A DNA stretch of 64,000 bases from positions 35,670,486 through 35,734,485 of the forward strand of contig OX463821.1 of NCBI GenBank assembly GCA_949825045.1, given 5' to 3'. Of this stretch, positions 32,125 to 44,915 are shown one piece after another (position 1 is the first letter of the stretch; every line of letters starts with the position of its first letter). Source of the DNA: Argyresthia goedartella (taxonomy: Eukaryota; Arthropoda; Insecta; Lepidoptera; Argyresthiidae). Position numbers and translations under genes: made by a program. The notes beneath the pieces were generated by a model. That model was given only the letters and a program-made list of their open reading frames with translations. It was not told the DNA's origin and made no database searches.

Positions 32125-35100
32125 GTCAAAATCAAAGTACTTTATTACTGTAGATATTTACATATACTTAGCAAACGTCATTTTTTGCCTTTTCTCTACA
32201 TTGGACCACTGTAGGGGAAGAAGGGCGTAGAAACTCCCACAGATTGATTTTTAGATCTCTTTTCAAAATAGGTTGTGCTTAACTAATACAAATATGAAAA
32301 ATTTAAGTGTTATGATTGATAAGCAGGAATAAATAATTACAAAAATATTAACAGTAAGGGCTGTGTTAAGCCAGATCAACCCCATACAGTCCTGTCATTT
32401 AAGTAATCTTGAACATTGTCATATCCCTTTTTCGACAAAGTCGCTTTAACATGCTTTTTAAATTGCTCAAATGGCAATTTCAAAATCTCCAGAGGTATCC
32501 TATTGTAGTAGAGAATGCACTGACCCTTGAAAGAATTGCTAACCTTCGCGAGTCTAAAAAGGGGCGCACATAGTCTGTGATTATTTCTTAGGTTAACATT
32601 ACAGCTATCGCTAAGTTTGGAAAATGTTGTAAGGTTCTTGCGTATATACATTATATTTTCGAAAATAAATTGACTAGCTACTGTTAGTATGTCAATTTCT
32701 TTAAAAAGCTCGCTTAAGGAGTCTGTTCGTTTTAAATTATAAATTGCTCGAATAGCTCTTTTCTGTAAAATAAAAGTAGTTTGAATATCCGCTGCTTTCC
32801 CCCACAACAAGATACCATAGGACATCACACTATAATATACTAACTAAAATATACTAGCCTAGATGTAGCCACATCCGTGCTTTGTCTGATGTTCCTAACA
32901 GCGTAAGCCGCAGAACTTAATTTACCAGCCAATTTATCTATGTGGGGTCCCCACTGCAATTTGCTATCAATGGTTATTCCAAGAAACTTCGTATCATTTA
33001 CTAATTCTAACGTGCTGTCTAACACTAAACTGGTCGAGAATTTGATACACTTGGTTTTACCAGCGTTTAACAATAAATTATTTACTTTGAACCAATTCAA
33101 GGTTAAAGACAATACACCATTAACATCATCAAAATCTCCTTTTTGTCTTTCAATTTTGAAGACCATTAAAGTATCATCAGCAAACAATACTATGTCAGTT
33201 AATTTCTCCACCATGAAAGGCAGATCATTAATATATACCAGGAATAAGAAAGGGCCTAATATGGAACCTTATGGAACGTCAATTTTAACAACCGATCCAT
33301 CAGATTTTACGCCGTTAACTTCTGCCTTTTGAATTCTATTGCTTAGGTATGATCTTAGTAGATCCAACGCTTTATTTCTAACTCCGTAATGATTTAATTT
33401 AATTAATAGCGTATTATGATCAACACAATCAAACGCCTTCGACAGGTCGCAAAAAACTCCGATAGCATCCTGTGCGGCCTCCCATGCAGAATAAATATGA
33501 GATACAAGGGTAATACCTGCATCCGTAGTCGATTTACCCCTAGTGAAACCATATTGTTTAGCGTGGAGTTGTTTTGTACGGTTGAAGTGTGAGAGCATTT
33601 GATTGAGTATAATCTTTTCAAATATTTTACTTAGTGTTGGAAGAACAGATATTGGTCTGAAATTTGAAGGATCGCCCTTATCTCCCGACTTGAACAGAGG
33701 TATCAGTTTACTGTGTTTCATGAGGTCTGGAAAAGCCCCATCATCAACACATTTATTGAATATATAAGCTAAGTGTGGGGCTATAACTAGAATTACTGAA
33801 CCAATGACTTTGACTGATATACCCCACAGGTCTTCCGTATCTTTTAAGTTAAGTAATTTAAACGTTTTGACAATGTCCTGGGGATATAAAAGATGAAATT
33901 TTAAATATACATTACTGAAGCTAGTGTTATTTTTTAATAAAGTGTCTGCTTCATATGGAGATGAATTTAGACGGTCTGTTGTGAGTACGGGTACATTGGT
34001 GAAGAATGTTTCAAAAGCTCGAGCAACATCAGCGCTGGATTTAACAACATCATAACCTATCTATAGGCAGAAGTCATTGTCCCTTGGTATAACTTTGTCA
34101 GTTTCGCGGTTTATTATTTGCCAAACTGTTTTCATTCTATTATTTGAATTTTGAATTTTTCTGTTAATGTGTAAAGTTTTTGCAGTTCTACAAACCAACT
34201 TGAAAGTTTTGGAATATTTTTAACATAGTCATGAAATTTTCGATCAAAGTTATAGGTTTTTTGATCCTAGAGGTCATACAGGATAACTCTACTTTTACGA
34301 ATTCCAAACGTTGCCCAGTCATTAAATTTAGATTTACCGTTGTAGTCAGTCACTGACTTTCTTTAATTTGAAAACTTTATTGAATTCTGTCTGAATAATG
34401 TTGAAGAAGTCTGAGTAGATTTTGTTTGGGTTGTGTTCATTAAAATCCGGTACTGGCAAATTTATATCTAAGTTTTTCGTATATGTCTCTAGTCTATGGC
34501 ATGTAATAGGCCTATAAAATGATGGACCAGTCTTATCCTTAATAGCAATTGGAAATGAAACTGTTTGACCACTGTGATCGGAAGGTAAGCAGTTAATTAC
34601 ACTTTTACTTGTTTTACAGTCACAAAAAACGTTATCTAAGCAAGTTTGGCTGGTAAGTGTAATTCTAGTCAGCTCTAGAAAAACATGACATAAATTAAAT
34701 GATTTGAACAGAGTTATTAATCGTCGCTTCAGTGTTGTATCTACAAGTAGATCTACATTAAGATCGCCACAAATAATTAACTTTTTTCTGTTATTACAAA
34801 GTTTAATGAGGGCTTCCTCCATAATTTTCTCAAATATTTCGAAATTGCCATGGCCTTTTTCATCCCTCGGTGGCCTGTAGACACAAACAATAATATGGCT
34901 ATCTAACTTAACACAGGATACCTCTATTTGTCTTTGAACAGTAAGTGCAAGAATATCTTTGCGTTGTTTCACCTTAATATTATTTTTCACTAAGATTAAA
35001 GAACCACCTCTATCAGCAGGCTTTCTATTGTAACAACTGACAATTTTGTAATTATTTATGCTAAAAGACATCAAATTTTCCTTCAACCAGTGTTCTGTAA

Positions 35101-35463
35101 CACAAATAATATCAATGTCAGAATTTTTAAGCAATAATTCTAATACAAGTTCTTTGCCAGGTTACCCTTGGATGTTTTGATGGGCAATATTTAACTGGGG
35201 CTTACATTTTGACATAGTGGCTCTTGTATGCTAGAGATTTCCTCTATTGTCTTGTGAACTAATTTAAATTACTTGGAACAGATTCCAATGTTGCATGCAA
35301 AGTATAATTAACTGGTAAATTCCCAATAGGGGTGCATGTCATATTACTTTTAACATAAGCTGATGTCAAGTTGAACTTGGTTAAACCAACTATAGCTGCG
35401 TCGCATATATTATAAGCTAACAATGTAGCTACTAATTTTCTATATTTAAATTTATCTATTTTC
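32125..35463 (-). mobile_element. LINE-A copy (ii)
   Basis: Minus strand. The tail is at 32125-32140 and endonuclease and RT follow up to about 35134; the piece to 35463 is the end of ORF1 and the spacer, with the rest of ORF1 missing. TAGTCAAA repeats flank it. Confidence 0.82.
32376..35134 (-). pseudogene. LINE-A endonuclease-reverse transcriptase, several breaks
   Basis: Endonuclease part 35134-34346: DIICVTEHWL, GGSLILVKNNIK, VCVYRPPRDE, IICGDLNVDLL and LPSDHSGQTVSF, with the catalytic D, N and SDH residues present. The link to the RT (34345-33722) is broken by stops. RT part 33721-33269: SNFRPISVLPTLSKIFEKI, QYGFTRGKSTTDAG and FCDLSKAFDCVDHNTLL. A break lies near 33269, where GVPQGS is disturbed. 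RT part 33214-32840 has LFADDTLMVFK and GITIDSKLQWGPHIDKL. The tail 32828-32376 has MSYGILLWGKAADIQTTFIL and ends NDRTVWG. Dead copy. Confidence 0.82.
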
Positions 35464-35559
35464 TAGTCAAAACTAGTTTCAATTAGTGAAGACGCGTTCT
35501 AACTGAAAACGGGTTCTTAAGGCAACATATACATATAATACATGACTTCATCAACGGAG

Positions 35560-35690
35560 CTCCGTGTTCTAATGGATTTCACATTTGCTTCTCACGCAGG
35601 AGACACAAGGTTCGCATCCGGCGCCGACGGACGTTCCGTTTGTACCGGATCTTGGATGACACGTTAAGAGTCCTATCACCGATAGGTGGA
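35560..35690 (+). repeat. SINE-3, tRNA-derived head
   Basis: GGAGCTCCGTGTTCTAATGG has an A-box-like part, and about 50 bases on AAGGTTCGCATCCGG is B-box like. The following CCGGATCTTGGATGACACGT resembles the body of SINE-2. Confidence 0.5.
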
Positions 35691-36041
35691 CTTGAAAAAC
35701 GCACGCCCACAAGAACACGCCACGAACACGCACACTTGTAAACGACAAAATGCCATCTTACGGCAAAGTTCAGTACCGCCATCCAGATAAGATATCTCAA
35801 CAGATCGGTAATAGGTGTTTCGCACTTATTTCCCAATAGGTGGCGTACCTCAGTTTTTCTTCGCATGTCGAAAATATAGACAGGACACGACTAACAATAT
35901 TTTTTGTTAGTGACTACTACAAAAATTAAAAGCAGAGTGATATTATACTGGGTTACATTAAAGACCATTGCAGCCTTTGATGTCCCGCTCGACGCCTGAG
36001 CGAGTGTGAACGAATTTTTGTGCGTGCGCGCTGACGAGAAA

Positions 36042-37294
36042 ATGTCCACGACAGTGATAAAATGTGCCTCGTGCAACATCGTTATCAACGAGTTATTGTC
36101 TTTTATGCAAAATAAAACGGAAGTGATGGACAATGCGGCTCTTATCAGGATATGTGCAACAGCATTTTCACCCGAAGACATCAGTGAGGCGAAATCTCTG
36201 TTGTTCGAGTCGATTCCAACATCGAAACGGAGGATTACCCGCAAAAAAGACGGTAAAGAAAACCGTGACCTGGAGGATATGATCGATCGGTCTTTTCAAT
36301 AATACAGAACCAGACATCATCCCGATTTTTGTGGCTTGGGAGTTACATAAGCTTCCCCCTGTCACATTTGACCATCTGGATGCGACCAGTCTTTTAAAGG
36401 ACATTATAGTACTGAAAAATGAATTGAAATCCCTGAAAGAGTGCTCAGCTACGACGGCACAACTGGATGAACTGAGGAATGACTTAAAAAATCTTCAGCT
36501 AAATTGTCAATGTGGATTATGATTATAACTAGGTTAATCCAAATATTATCAAGAAACGCGGCGGGCCTTTCGGCCTACCCCCTCTTTCGCTCGCCGCCGC
36601 CGGTGGAAATTTCTTTAGCAACAGCAGCGGAGTGCGAGCGACCAGCAGCCCACCTGAGCCGATTGTGCACGAGAGAGCAAACATGTCGTGCCTCTCACTT
36701 ACCGGACGGCAGGAGCCGCCCGCACGACAACAAACATCTGATAATCTAGCTACTACAGTCTCAACTCAGATTGACGACGCGCATAATACGGCGCCCCGGG
36801 AAGAACTTATCCACCAACCACAGAGGATACCTACGATGGCAGATGTCCTTAAAGAGGGTGGCGGTGATTGGACGGTAGTTCAACGGCGTAAGTCAAGGTT
36901 TTCGGGAAAGATAGGTAAGACCAAAACCGATGAGAATGACAAGTTTAGAGCGGCGGAGTTATGCACGCCACTGTTTATTACGAATGTTGTCAAGGAGGCA
37001 ACGGTAGTGGATGTATTGGAGTATATACATCTAAAAACGCAACTTATCATCAAGCCACAGAATATACATAAAATAAAAATGAAAAAGGAAAAGACATTTA
37101 TTGCCTAAAAAGTCCATGTACCAAAGCACAAAGTACCGTTGTTCCTGGATGACGAATACATGTGGCCTGACGGCATCATGTTTAGGAGATTTATTCGCTT
37201 TAAGAAGCCTAGCAGCCAGCCTGCTCCGGGTGACGAGGTGAAAAAGATCTCAAGGAACGGCGCTATTATCCAAACCCTAACGCCTAATGTATAA
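36042..37294 (+). pseudogene. LINE-D ORF1 (RNA-binding protein), broken
   Basis: The start ATG is at 36042 (MSTTVIKCASCNIVINELLS), with a small CxxC at the front. A one-base shift near 36290 is followed by a helical part (LKDIIVLKNELKSLKE, probably coiled coil). Stops come near 36520. The later part holds TMADVLKEGGGDWTVVQRRK and a basic region KSRFSGKIGKTKTDE, with LCTPLFITNVVKEATVVDVL behind. An in-frame TAA at 37106-37108 precedes the last 60 codons (VPLFLDDEYMWPDGIMF to 37294). The ADVL..GG.W..V motif and order are familiar from ORF1 of insect LINEs. It is not functional. Confidence 0.6.
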
Positions 37295-37295
37295 T

Positions 37296-37903
37296 AAAAC
37301 CAATAGTGACATAAATACCTACTCACTGGTGAGTTTCAACTGTAAAAATGTGCAACGTTCGATTGAGGACATAAGAAAGTTGTGTGAAACATCTGATGTG
37401 ATAGCACTGCAGGAGACGTGGCTACTCCCGCATGATCTTCCATACCTCAGCAGCATCAGTCAGAACATCGCCTGTACGGGAACATCGGCCTTGGATAAAT
37501 CTAGGGAAATGCTACGCGGTCGTGCTCACAGTGGCACGGCACTACTGCGGGAAGCTAGGTATAGACTCTAATACATACACATATGTGAGCGAGACACACG
37601 GGTGCAAGCGCTGGTTGGATCATTGTGTGGTTACCGAAGCCGCGTTGCCCTCCGTTGTTAACGTATCTGTTAATTATGACGTTTACTGGTCGGATCATTA
37701 TCCGCTAATAATAAAATCTAATTTAGCCCTAAATAATACGTCTAAGACTAATTATAACCTAGTTCAAACTAACCGAATTGTTTGGGGTGAAAGAAAACCT
37801 GAGAAAATTGAACTATATGCTAATTTCAGTAACGAAAAATTAAGACTAATTGATTTCCCTAATGAACTGAGTCAATTTTCCAAATTTCCATATTTCCAAA
37901 TGT
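37296..37903 (+). pseudogene. LINE-D endonuclease, internally deleted
   Basis: Apurinic-type endonuclease start: YSLVSFNCKNVQRSIEDIRK, then SDVIALQETWLLPHD with the catalytic glutamate of QETW. A frame break follows near 37500. The central part with the expected DFN motif is missing. The end has KRWLDHCVVTEA and VYWSDHYPLIIKSN, with the SDH box present. It is cut at AATGT (37899-37903), the target site of the LINE-A insertion. Confidence 0.65.
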
Positions 37904-38650
37904 CTTTATTACTGTAGATATTTACATCTACTTAGCAATCGTCATTTTTTGCCACTTCTCTACATTGGACCACTGTGGGAGAAGCAGGGCGTAGAAACTA
38001 CCACAGATTGATTTTTAGATCTCTTTTTAAAAATTGCTAATGCTTAACTAATACAAAGTATAATATTTAGTCATTATCATAATTAATAAGCAGGAATAAA
38101 CAATTACAAAATTATTAACAGCAAGGTCTGTGTTGAGCCAGATTAACCCCATACAGTCCTGTCATTTAAGTAATCTTGAACATTGTAATATCCCTTTTTC
38201 GAAAAAGTCGCTTTAACATGGATTTTAAATTGCTCAAATGGCAATTTCAAGATCTCCAGAGGTATCTTGTTGTAGTAGAGAATGCATTGACCCTTGAAAG
38301 AATTTCTAACCTTCGTGAGTCTAAACCGGGGCGCAAGTAGCCTGTGATTATTTCTTAGGTTAACATTACAGCTATCGCTAAGTTTGGGAAATTTTGTAAG
38401 TTTCTTGCGTACGTACATTATATTTTCGAAAATAAATTGACTAGCTACAGTTAGTATGTCAATTTCTTAAAAAAGCTGTCGGAGTCTGTGCGTTTTAAAT
38501 TATAAATTGCTCGAATAGCTCTTTTCTGTTAAATAAAAATAGTTTGAATATCCGCTATATACCAACTATTGACCTAACATACCAACTATTGACCTAACAG
38601 CTTGTGATCTCACGTGTGATAGTCCTAATAGATCGCAATCAGTAACCACT

Positions 38651-39634
38651 ATGAGCTGTAGTAAAAATAAATTAAAGAAATATGTTAAATTGAATAATTA
38701 TACAAAAAAAACACAAAAACTAGCTAATAGAAATAAAATATTTTGTAAAAATGTAAATTGTAGCAAGGAACGTGTCGAATTAATTAAGGAAATCGATGAT
38801 TGTAGATTATGTTTGGAAAAAACTACAGAAAAGTACGAATGTGACACAAGGCGACTTCAGTCAGATATGCATATTTTAAACTCATCATTACAAAGTATTA
38901 CACGTAAATATGAGTCAGCACAATACGAAATTAAGGAACATGTGTCGGCTATGAATAGTTTGTTGGAGACGTGTAAGTATAATTATGACACTTTCATATC
39001 TTTGACCGACAATCACATCTGTGATTGTAAACAAGCTCCAGCGGACTGTTCCGTGCCGACCGTGTGTCCCGCCGAGCAGCCGGCCGAACAGCTGATACTG
39101 ACCCAGGCGCCGCCGTCAGTCGACTTGAGTACTAATAGTGTTATCAATAACGCCTCCTTCTCTCGGACAAAGGATAGGTATATAATGTACAGCGATGAAC
39201 TTGGAAAAAATATGGGTTTATAACTTAGTCAGCGCGTGGGCCAGGCAATATTAAATAACTGTATGCCTGGCGCCACATATTCACAAATATTAAACAAAGT
39301 GTTGTCATCGCAGTTTTTAGAACCAACCACCCTAATTATTTTAATTGGTAGAAGGGAAAATGTATCTAAAAAACTAATTACTAAATACTTTTCCAAATTA
39401 AATTCTTTACAAAATGTAGATAGAATAATCTTGTTTGCGTTTCCCTTCAGCCAATCTTTGTCACAACATGAAAATCATATAAGACATGATTATAATACAT
39501 TTATACACACATTGACATGTCGTCATACTGAAAAATTTCATTTCATAGACACCAATATTTGTATTGGAAAATATTTTTATTTGACTAAGGATAGGTATTA
39601 CCTATCTAGGTTTTACACAAAACAGATAGCACAG
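38651..39634 (+). pseudogene. LINE-B ORF1, copy (i), one nonsense change
   Basis: Matches residues after about 160 of the intact ORF1 at 53612-55201. Lys-rich start SCSKNKLKKYVKLNNYTKK, a coiled-coil-like middle (EYECDTRRLQ-type heptads), then a Cys pair ICDCKQAPADC and the C-terminal domain ILNNCMPGATYSQILNKVLS. A CAA codon of the intact copy is TAA here (39222-39224). The frame then runs past the LINE-C insertion point at 39634. The last piece of ORF1 lies beyond LINE-C at 45928-46054. Confidence 0.8.
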
Positions 39635-41111
39635 CAGCAGAGCAAGAAATCGAGTGTTGACTATACGGAACTCATCAAACACCCGACTGGGATAGTCTTT
39701 CCATCTAAAAAAGAAGTTGTCGACCATCTCAACTCACAGTTTGTGAATGCAGCTCGCCTGTGCGGAGCTCCGCCAGCCAACCTGTGCGCCGCGCGCGCCG
39801 CGCTAGTAGCTGCGCGCGCGCCGAGTGACTCATCCCTGCGACTCCGCCCGTTCACACCAGCGGAAGTCTACACTATTATTATAAAGCGAGTGGCAAATAA
39901 GCCTACAAAAGACATCTATGACATTTCCATCAATCTTGTCCACAGTATAGCACGCAACATATGCATGCCACTCTGCGTTATGTTCAATAAATGTATTAAA
40001 GGTGGCATATATCCTAGATGTCTAAAACAAATTAAAGTTAGTCCACTGTATAAGGGCAAAGGAAGTAAAGACGACTCCAGCAACTACCGCCCTATCTCAA
40101 TCATACCGGCGATAGCAAAAGTACTGGAGAACGGTATCAGTTCCCGTTTAACTAGCTTCCTCGATAGCACCTCCGCTTTCACTGACCGGCAGTACGCGTA
40201 CCGCGAGGGCCGCTCCACCACTCAGCTGGCACGGGAGGTAGTGCGCCGAGTGCTTGATGCTCGTGAGCGACAACAGGCTGTTGCCGTTCTCTTCTGCGAC
40301 CTGTCGAAGGCATTCGATGTCGCAGATCATAACGTACTACATATGAAGCTTCAGCACTATGGCATCACTGGGCCCGCATTGTCGCTACTTACGAGTTTCA
40401 TGCAAGAAAGAATGCAGTTCGTAGTGGGTGCAGCAGGCGCTGCAAAGTCAGACGGACTTTCGGCAGACATGGGCGTACCACAGGGCTGTTCATTATCAAA
40501 TATTGCTTTTTCTTTACTGCTAAACGATCTTCCAAGTGTGCTTAGGGAGGGGGAGATTTTCTTATTTGCCGATGACGTAGCTGCAGTAGTAACTGCTCCG
40601 ACACTGGCATTACTGGAGACGAAGCTTAATGCAACCGCCTACCGCATGTGCCTTTGGTTCCGCCATAATGGTCTGCTACTGAATACAACAAAGACACAAT
40701 TCGTTCAGTTTGATCTATCTGGGCGTAGAAGACCTAAATTAGCAGTCGTCGTGGACGGATCTCAAATTGAGCAAGCCCACACTGCCGCGTTTCTGGGCTT
40801 TCAGGTGGATCAGGCGTTAACCTGGGACGCGCACATAAATAAGTTATGCAGCAGACTGGCGAGCGCATGTTTCGCCTTAAGTCGGCTCTCATCAACACTC
40901 CCTGCAGAGTCGCTGCGGACGTGCTACTTCGCGTCGGTGCACTCGCTGCTGCAGTACGGCGTGGAGCTGTGGGGGCGCGCGGCGCAGTGGCACCGCGTGT
41001 TTGTCCTGCAGAAGCGCGCCATGCGGTTGCTGGCGCGGGTACCGACTGACGAGTCAGCCAGACCGCACTTTAAACAACTTAAGATTCTCACACTGCCTAG
41101 CCTACTTGTGA

Positions 41112-41460
41112 TTACATCACCATATACTCACGAAGAGCCTCCTGCCAGTTCTTTTTCTCTACTTGAGGAATCTTGAAACATTTTAGGATGTCCCTATTCT
41201 GGCGCTCCACCTCTCCGTTTTGTTGTGGCCAGTAGGGAATGTTATTATAGATTCGTATGTTCCTCTCTGGATTGCCAAGCCTGCTAAAAATGTCCTTAAA
41301 CATTCCGATTATTTCGGAGCTTGGTATGGTTCTGCATGTCTTCAGCTCTTTATATCTGGCTTTATATCCACAACTACCAGGATATAATCTCCACCTGGAA
41401 AGGAGCCCATAATGTCAATTGATATGTCAACTAGAAGGTCAGAAGTCTCTTCTTTTTAAA
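41112..41460 (-). pseudogene. Gypsy integrase fragment
   Basis: Integrase core end: NIPYWPQQNGEVERQNRDIL and KKNWQEALREYMVM, stopping at the left border of the insertion. The glutamate of the catalytic triad is in the GEVER region. Sequence before it (41305-41460) is degraded. Everything after EYMVM is lost to the deletion. Confidence 0.65.
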
Positions 41461-41869
41461 GGGTTTGGGGCGCTGGGAGCAGAGACCATGATGCATCCTT
41501 TACAGGTCCCCAGGAGTAGCAACCTGGAGAGCGGAGATCACCCTTTGACGGATTTAATATCCACAGCCAACGCCGCCACTGGACCTCTTCTTTATATAGG
41601 TATATCCAATTAGCCAGCCGCGTCGCGTTACTTACATACATATATAGTTTACTCCATACTTGACGTCGCCGATTGAAATCGTCAATTTGAATTAATTTGA
41701 AAGGATTCGGGATATGTCAAGAGAGCATACGAGCAACTCATGAATCCCTTTTATGCCAAGATGTACTTGTCTAGAAGTTTGACACCCTGTTCTGACAATT
41801 CATGCCCTAGGAAGTAGACTTTCTTCATTCCGAAAATGCATTTGAATTCCCTCAACATCACGTTATTTT

Positions 41870-42300
41870 CCTCTAATCCCGCTTTAACTTTTTAAAGCCT
41901 AAAGTTGTGTTCTTCTAGGTACTTCCCAAACGTCAACATGTCCTCTATAAAGTTGATGACTCCTTCGCAACATTAAATAATCCATTCCAGTGTTTTTTTG
42001 GAAAATCTCCGGCGCACACGAGATACCAAACATCATCCTCTTGTATGCAATCCTTTGCTGGTAATGAAGGTCGTGATATGTCTTGAGTCCGGGTGAAGTT
42101 CGATATGATGGAACACATCTCTCTTACTGATGATTTTAGCTTCTTGAACTTTTAGCAACAGTTCTTCCATCGTTGGCAGTGGATGGTTTTCACGTTGTAT
42201 AGCCGCATTTAGTCGGCGCATATCTACCCATAATCGGATGTCCCCTCCATCTTTTAGCACGGGGACTATAGGCGAGTACCAGTTAGAAGGACCTTTCACT
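41870..42300 (-). pseudogene. Gypsy reverse transcriptase fragment
   Basis: NWYSPIVPVLKDGGDIRLWV, DMRRLNAAIQRENHPLPTME and KIISKRDVFHHIELHPDSRH are RT motifs. After a break, FGISCAPEIFQKTLEW and then INFIEDMLTFGKY follow; FIED stands where the catalytic YxDD should be, so the site is lost. RNase H is not recognisable downstream. Confidence 0.65.
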
Positions 42301-42397
42301 TCTTATATAGTGTCCCTTTTCAGTAATTCGTTCAGTTTCTTCTCTACTTTTTCTCCGAGCGGGATGGGAATCCTCCGATACGGCTGAGCAACAAGCT

Positions 42398-42740
42398 TTA
42401 TTGAATCGTCGATTGGAATGTTAACTTAAACGTCTTTGAATTTGCAAACGCCACGGTTTCAACCTGGTTGATATCCAAATTGATCCGAAATACTCCCAAT
42501 AAGGTAGCCGTCATACGTCCTAGTAGGTCACGGGTACCCTTTTTGATCACGTAGAATGTCGTGATGTAATGTGATGTTCTGGCAAGTTTTATCGTAGCTT
42601 TGAATGATCCTAACAGCTTCAGCGGGGTTGCACTCCCGTAAGCTATGAACGTTTTGTTAGAATTCGGATCTTGATTAGAAACTTGAGCGTTATCTTTCTT
42701 CATTCTTTCCCAGCCCGAATCTATCCACTTTGTTTCCACC
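42398..42740 (-). pseudogene. Gypsy protease-like fragment
   Basis: Aspartic-protease end of the polyprotein: LLGSFKATIKLARTSHYITT, FYVIKKGTRDLLGRMTATLL, GVFRINLD. This is the segment between protease and RT in Gypsy elements. The active-site DTG is not seen in the open part. Confidence 0.55.
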
Positions 42741-42899
42741 TATGTCATATATGACCTTTGTGTCGTTCTCGATACTGAAAATGTAGTCAACTTTTTTCCA
42801 TTCGTGCTTATGTTTGCAGTTTCTTCGATATTATTGGTTGTCCTAGTTTTCTTCTTTATTACCTGTCTGTTTGATGATTCTTCTCCTTTCTGTTTCCTC

Positions 42900-43576
42900 T
42901 TCTGAGTTCGTCTTGTCCGGCATTGATTTCTTCCGCAACTTCCGCATCTACTACATATTTTTTTTTTTTTTTTTATATATTTTTTTTTTTGTGATTATCC
43001 TTCCGTGTCTCTATATCTACTCTGTTGATTGACTGCCTTTCGACGGGTTTTGTACCGAAGTTTCCTAATTGACAATCTATGGCTTCCAGCGTTGTTTCTG
43101 CAAATATTTCATCCAAAGTGATCTTGTCCCCTGTTTTCAATATCTTATTTCGGAGTTCTTATGTCTTACCCTTTTCTGTTATTTGGTCTATGATATGCTT
43201 GTCTTCTTTTTCACCAAACTGACATTTCCTAGCCTGTAGTCGGAATATGACAAGAAATTTCATGTTCCTGTTTTAGAAGACGAAACAGATGTCGCTCATA
43301 CACTTTGCATTGTTTTGGTGCAAAGTAGTTGTCTAATTTTCCGATCGAGATGTTAAAAAGTTTGCCTTCAGTTGCATTAGCTCCCGGGATGTTGTAGAAG
43401 ACTTTTTGTAACTCGGGACCACCGAAATGTAAAAAACTAGCTCTAATCTTTGCCTCGTAGTCTATGCCTGGCCGCCTCGAGGTAAATGTTTAGACTTCTT
43501 TTCCATCTTTCCCAACAAAAAGAGACTGAGCCAACCTCCCCTTTACATTCGAACTTCTCTAAGGTGTGCAGTGCCA
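42900..43576 (-). pseudogene. Gypsy gag, decayed
   Basis: An ATG at 43576 opens MALHTLEKFECKGEVGSVSF and WERWKRSLNIYLEAA, which fits the start of Gypsy gag. It stops after about 45 codons. Scattered similar-looking pieces continue to about 42900, with a poly-T run at 42959-42974. No zinc knuckle can be read. Confidence 0.5.
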
Positions 43577-43917
43577 TTGGGGCTACTGGTTGACAAGGTA
43601 AGTATCTATGTTCCATATTTATAGATTTTTGACACGCTATCGCAATCTAATGCTAGTAATAATGCGTCTTCTGTACGTGACTGTACTTATACTGTAATAT
43701 TGTTTAGCTACGTAGGTATCTATACCCGCAATGTAATGCTCAAAGACTAAACATTAAGTTTAGAACCGTGAAAACTTCGCAATTTAATGCTATGTAGGTA
43801 TGTCCGCAATTTAATGCTATACCGGTAAATCTCCGCAATTCAATGCAAGTTGTACGCTAAGTACTCATCGATATCCACAATTTAATGCTTTTATTATCCA
43901 TTTTTAAACTCTCATAC

Positions 43918-44025
43918 CGCAATTGAATGCCCAGTCGCAATTTAATGCTCAGTCGCAATTTAATGCCCAGTCGCAATTTAATGCTCAGTCGCAATTTAAT
44001 GCCCAGTCGCAATTTAATGCCCAGC
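43918..44025. repeat. 18-bp tandem array, six units
   Basis: Six units of CGCAATTTAATGCYCAGT, 108 bp. Diverged single copies of the core (CGCAAT.TAATGC) lie at about 43731, 43777, 43806, 43835 and 43875, so the motif recurs over 300 bp in the long leader of the Gypsy element. Confidence 0.85.
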
Positions 44026-44699
44026 AGCTAAAACCGCTCACCGTACGATACTTTCAGTGAATATCGACGAACATTTATAATAGATACTTATATGATTGAC
44101 AAATTATGTATGTCACTCCCCTGATGTACACCCAGAGAAACTTAGATACGTAAGAAGTGAACAAAAGAATACCTTCGCAACACAACTCACTGCTAAGTGA
44201 GTCGTAAGTATACTTCGCGCCAGACGCTATGAGCGGTGGCCCTGAATGCGCAGCAGTCACCCTTCAACACCTGTACACATGCGCAGTAACTCCCGCCAAC
44301 GTCAACCAGCGCTCCCAATTCGTGGCCCGAGGTATACCTTGCTATTTCCTTCTATTCTTCTTCCAAAATCACAAATTTTTATGTACCTCTTCAATATCAG
44401 TTAGTAACAATGGTAACTGTAAATACACATTTATTTTATAGATAAGGACCTATATATTATATATTTATACCGTGGCAAATTCATTAAATTTAAAATAGTA
44501 ACTATTACCTACCTAGATAGACTTGCGAAACTCGTGGAGTTCTGTGATTCATTTTTATATATAGGTAATACTGAGGCTCGAACTCAAGTAGGTAACTTGT
44601 AGTTACTCACCCACCACGGGCATAACCGAATCAAACTTACATCTGTGAAGAAACCGAATGGTTAATACCTTGGTAAATAATAATAGATACCTTGGACAC

Positions 44700-44915
44700 T
44701 ATTTACACACATTGATCCAGCCCCAAACCAGGATTCTCTGCATCTTGGGCACCAGACAGCGATACACATACTTATATACATAGATAAACAACCATGACCA
44801 GGGTACAAACATCCGCTCCCATCAAACAAATATTCGCCCACACCGGGACCCGAACCCGGGACCCTTGGCCTCGTAGGCAGGGTCACCGCCGACTCGCCCA
44901 CTCGGATCGTCGGTA
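44700..44915 (-). repeat. SINE-4 inside the Gypsy leader
   Basis: Minus strand. The head reads GAGTGGGCGAGTCGGCGGTG (A-box like) and GGTCCCGGGTTCGGGTCCCG (B-box like), followed by CGAATATTTG and a body with CATGGTTGTTTATCTATG. This is a tRNA-derived SINE type common in Lepidoptera and forms the innermost layer of the stack. Confidence 0.65.

Larger units (their letters stand above)
31871..35516. mobile_element. MITE-Q, split by a LINE-A insertion
   Basis: The left end has ACACGTTTTCAGTTAGAACG and the right end the inverse of CCCGTTTTCAGTTAGAACGC, each followed by AAAACTAGTTTT-type text. The original element was about 320 bp (31871-32124 plus 35464-35516). The target duplication of the LINE-A, TAGTCAAA, is at 32117-32124 and 35464-35471. 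Confidence 0.7.

Noticed and set aside
39635..41176. A LINE-B ORF1/LINE-C reverse transcriptase fusion gene
   Set aside because: The long open frame crosses an insertion border flanked by ACAG and runs on into the Gypsy; the fusion is accidental.
43918..44025. Array that might be taken for CRISPR
   Set aside because: Units are contiguous 18-mers with no unique spacers, in insect DNA inside a retrotransposon.
44850..44915. Functional tRNA gene (and similar B-boxes at 12650, 35640, 58420, 58920)
   Set aside because: A- and B-box-like text is present but no full cloverleaf or acceptor stem; each fits a SINE head better.
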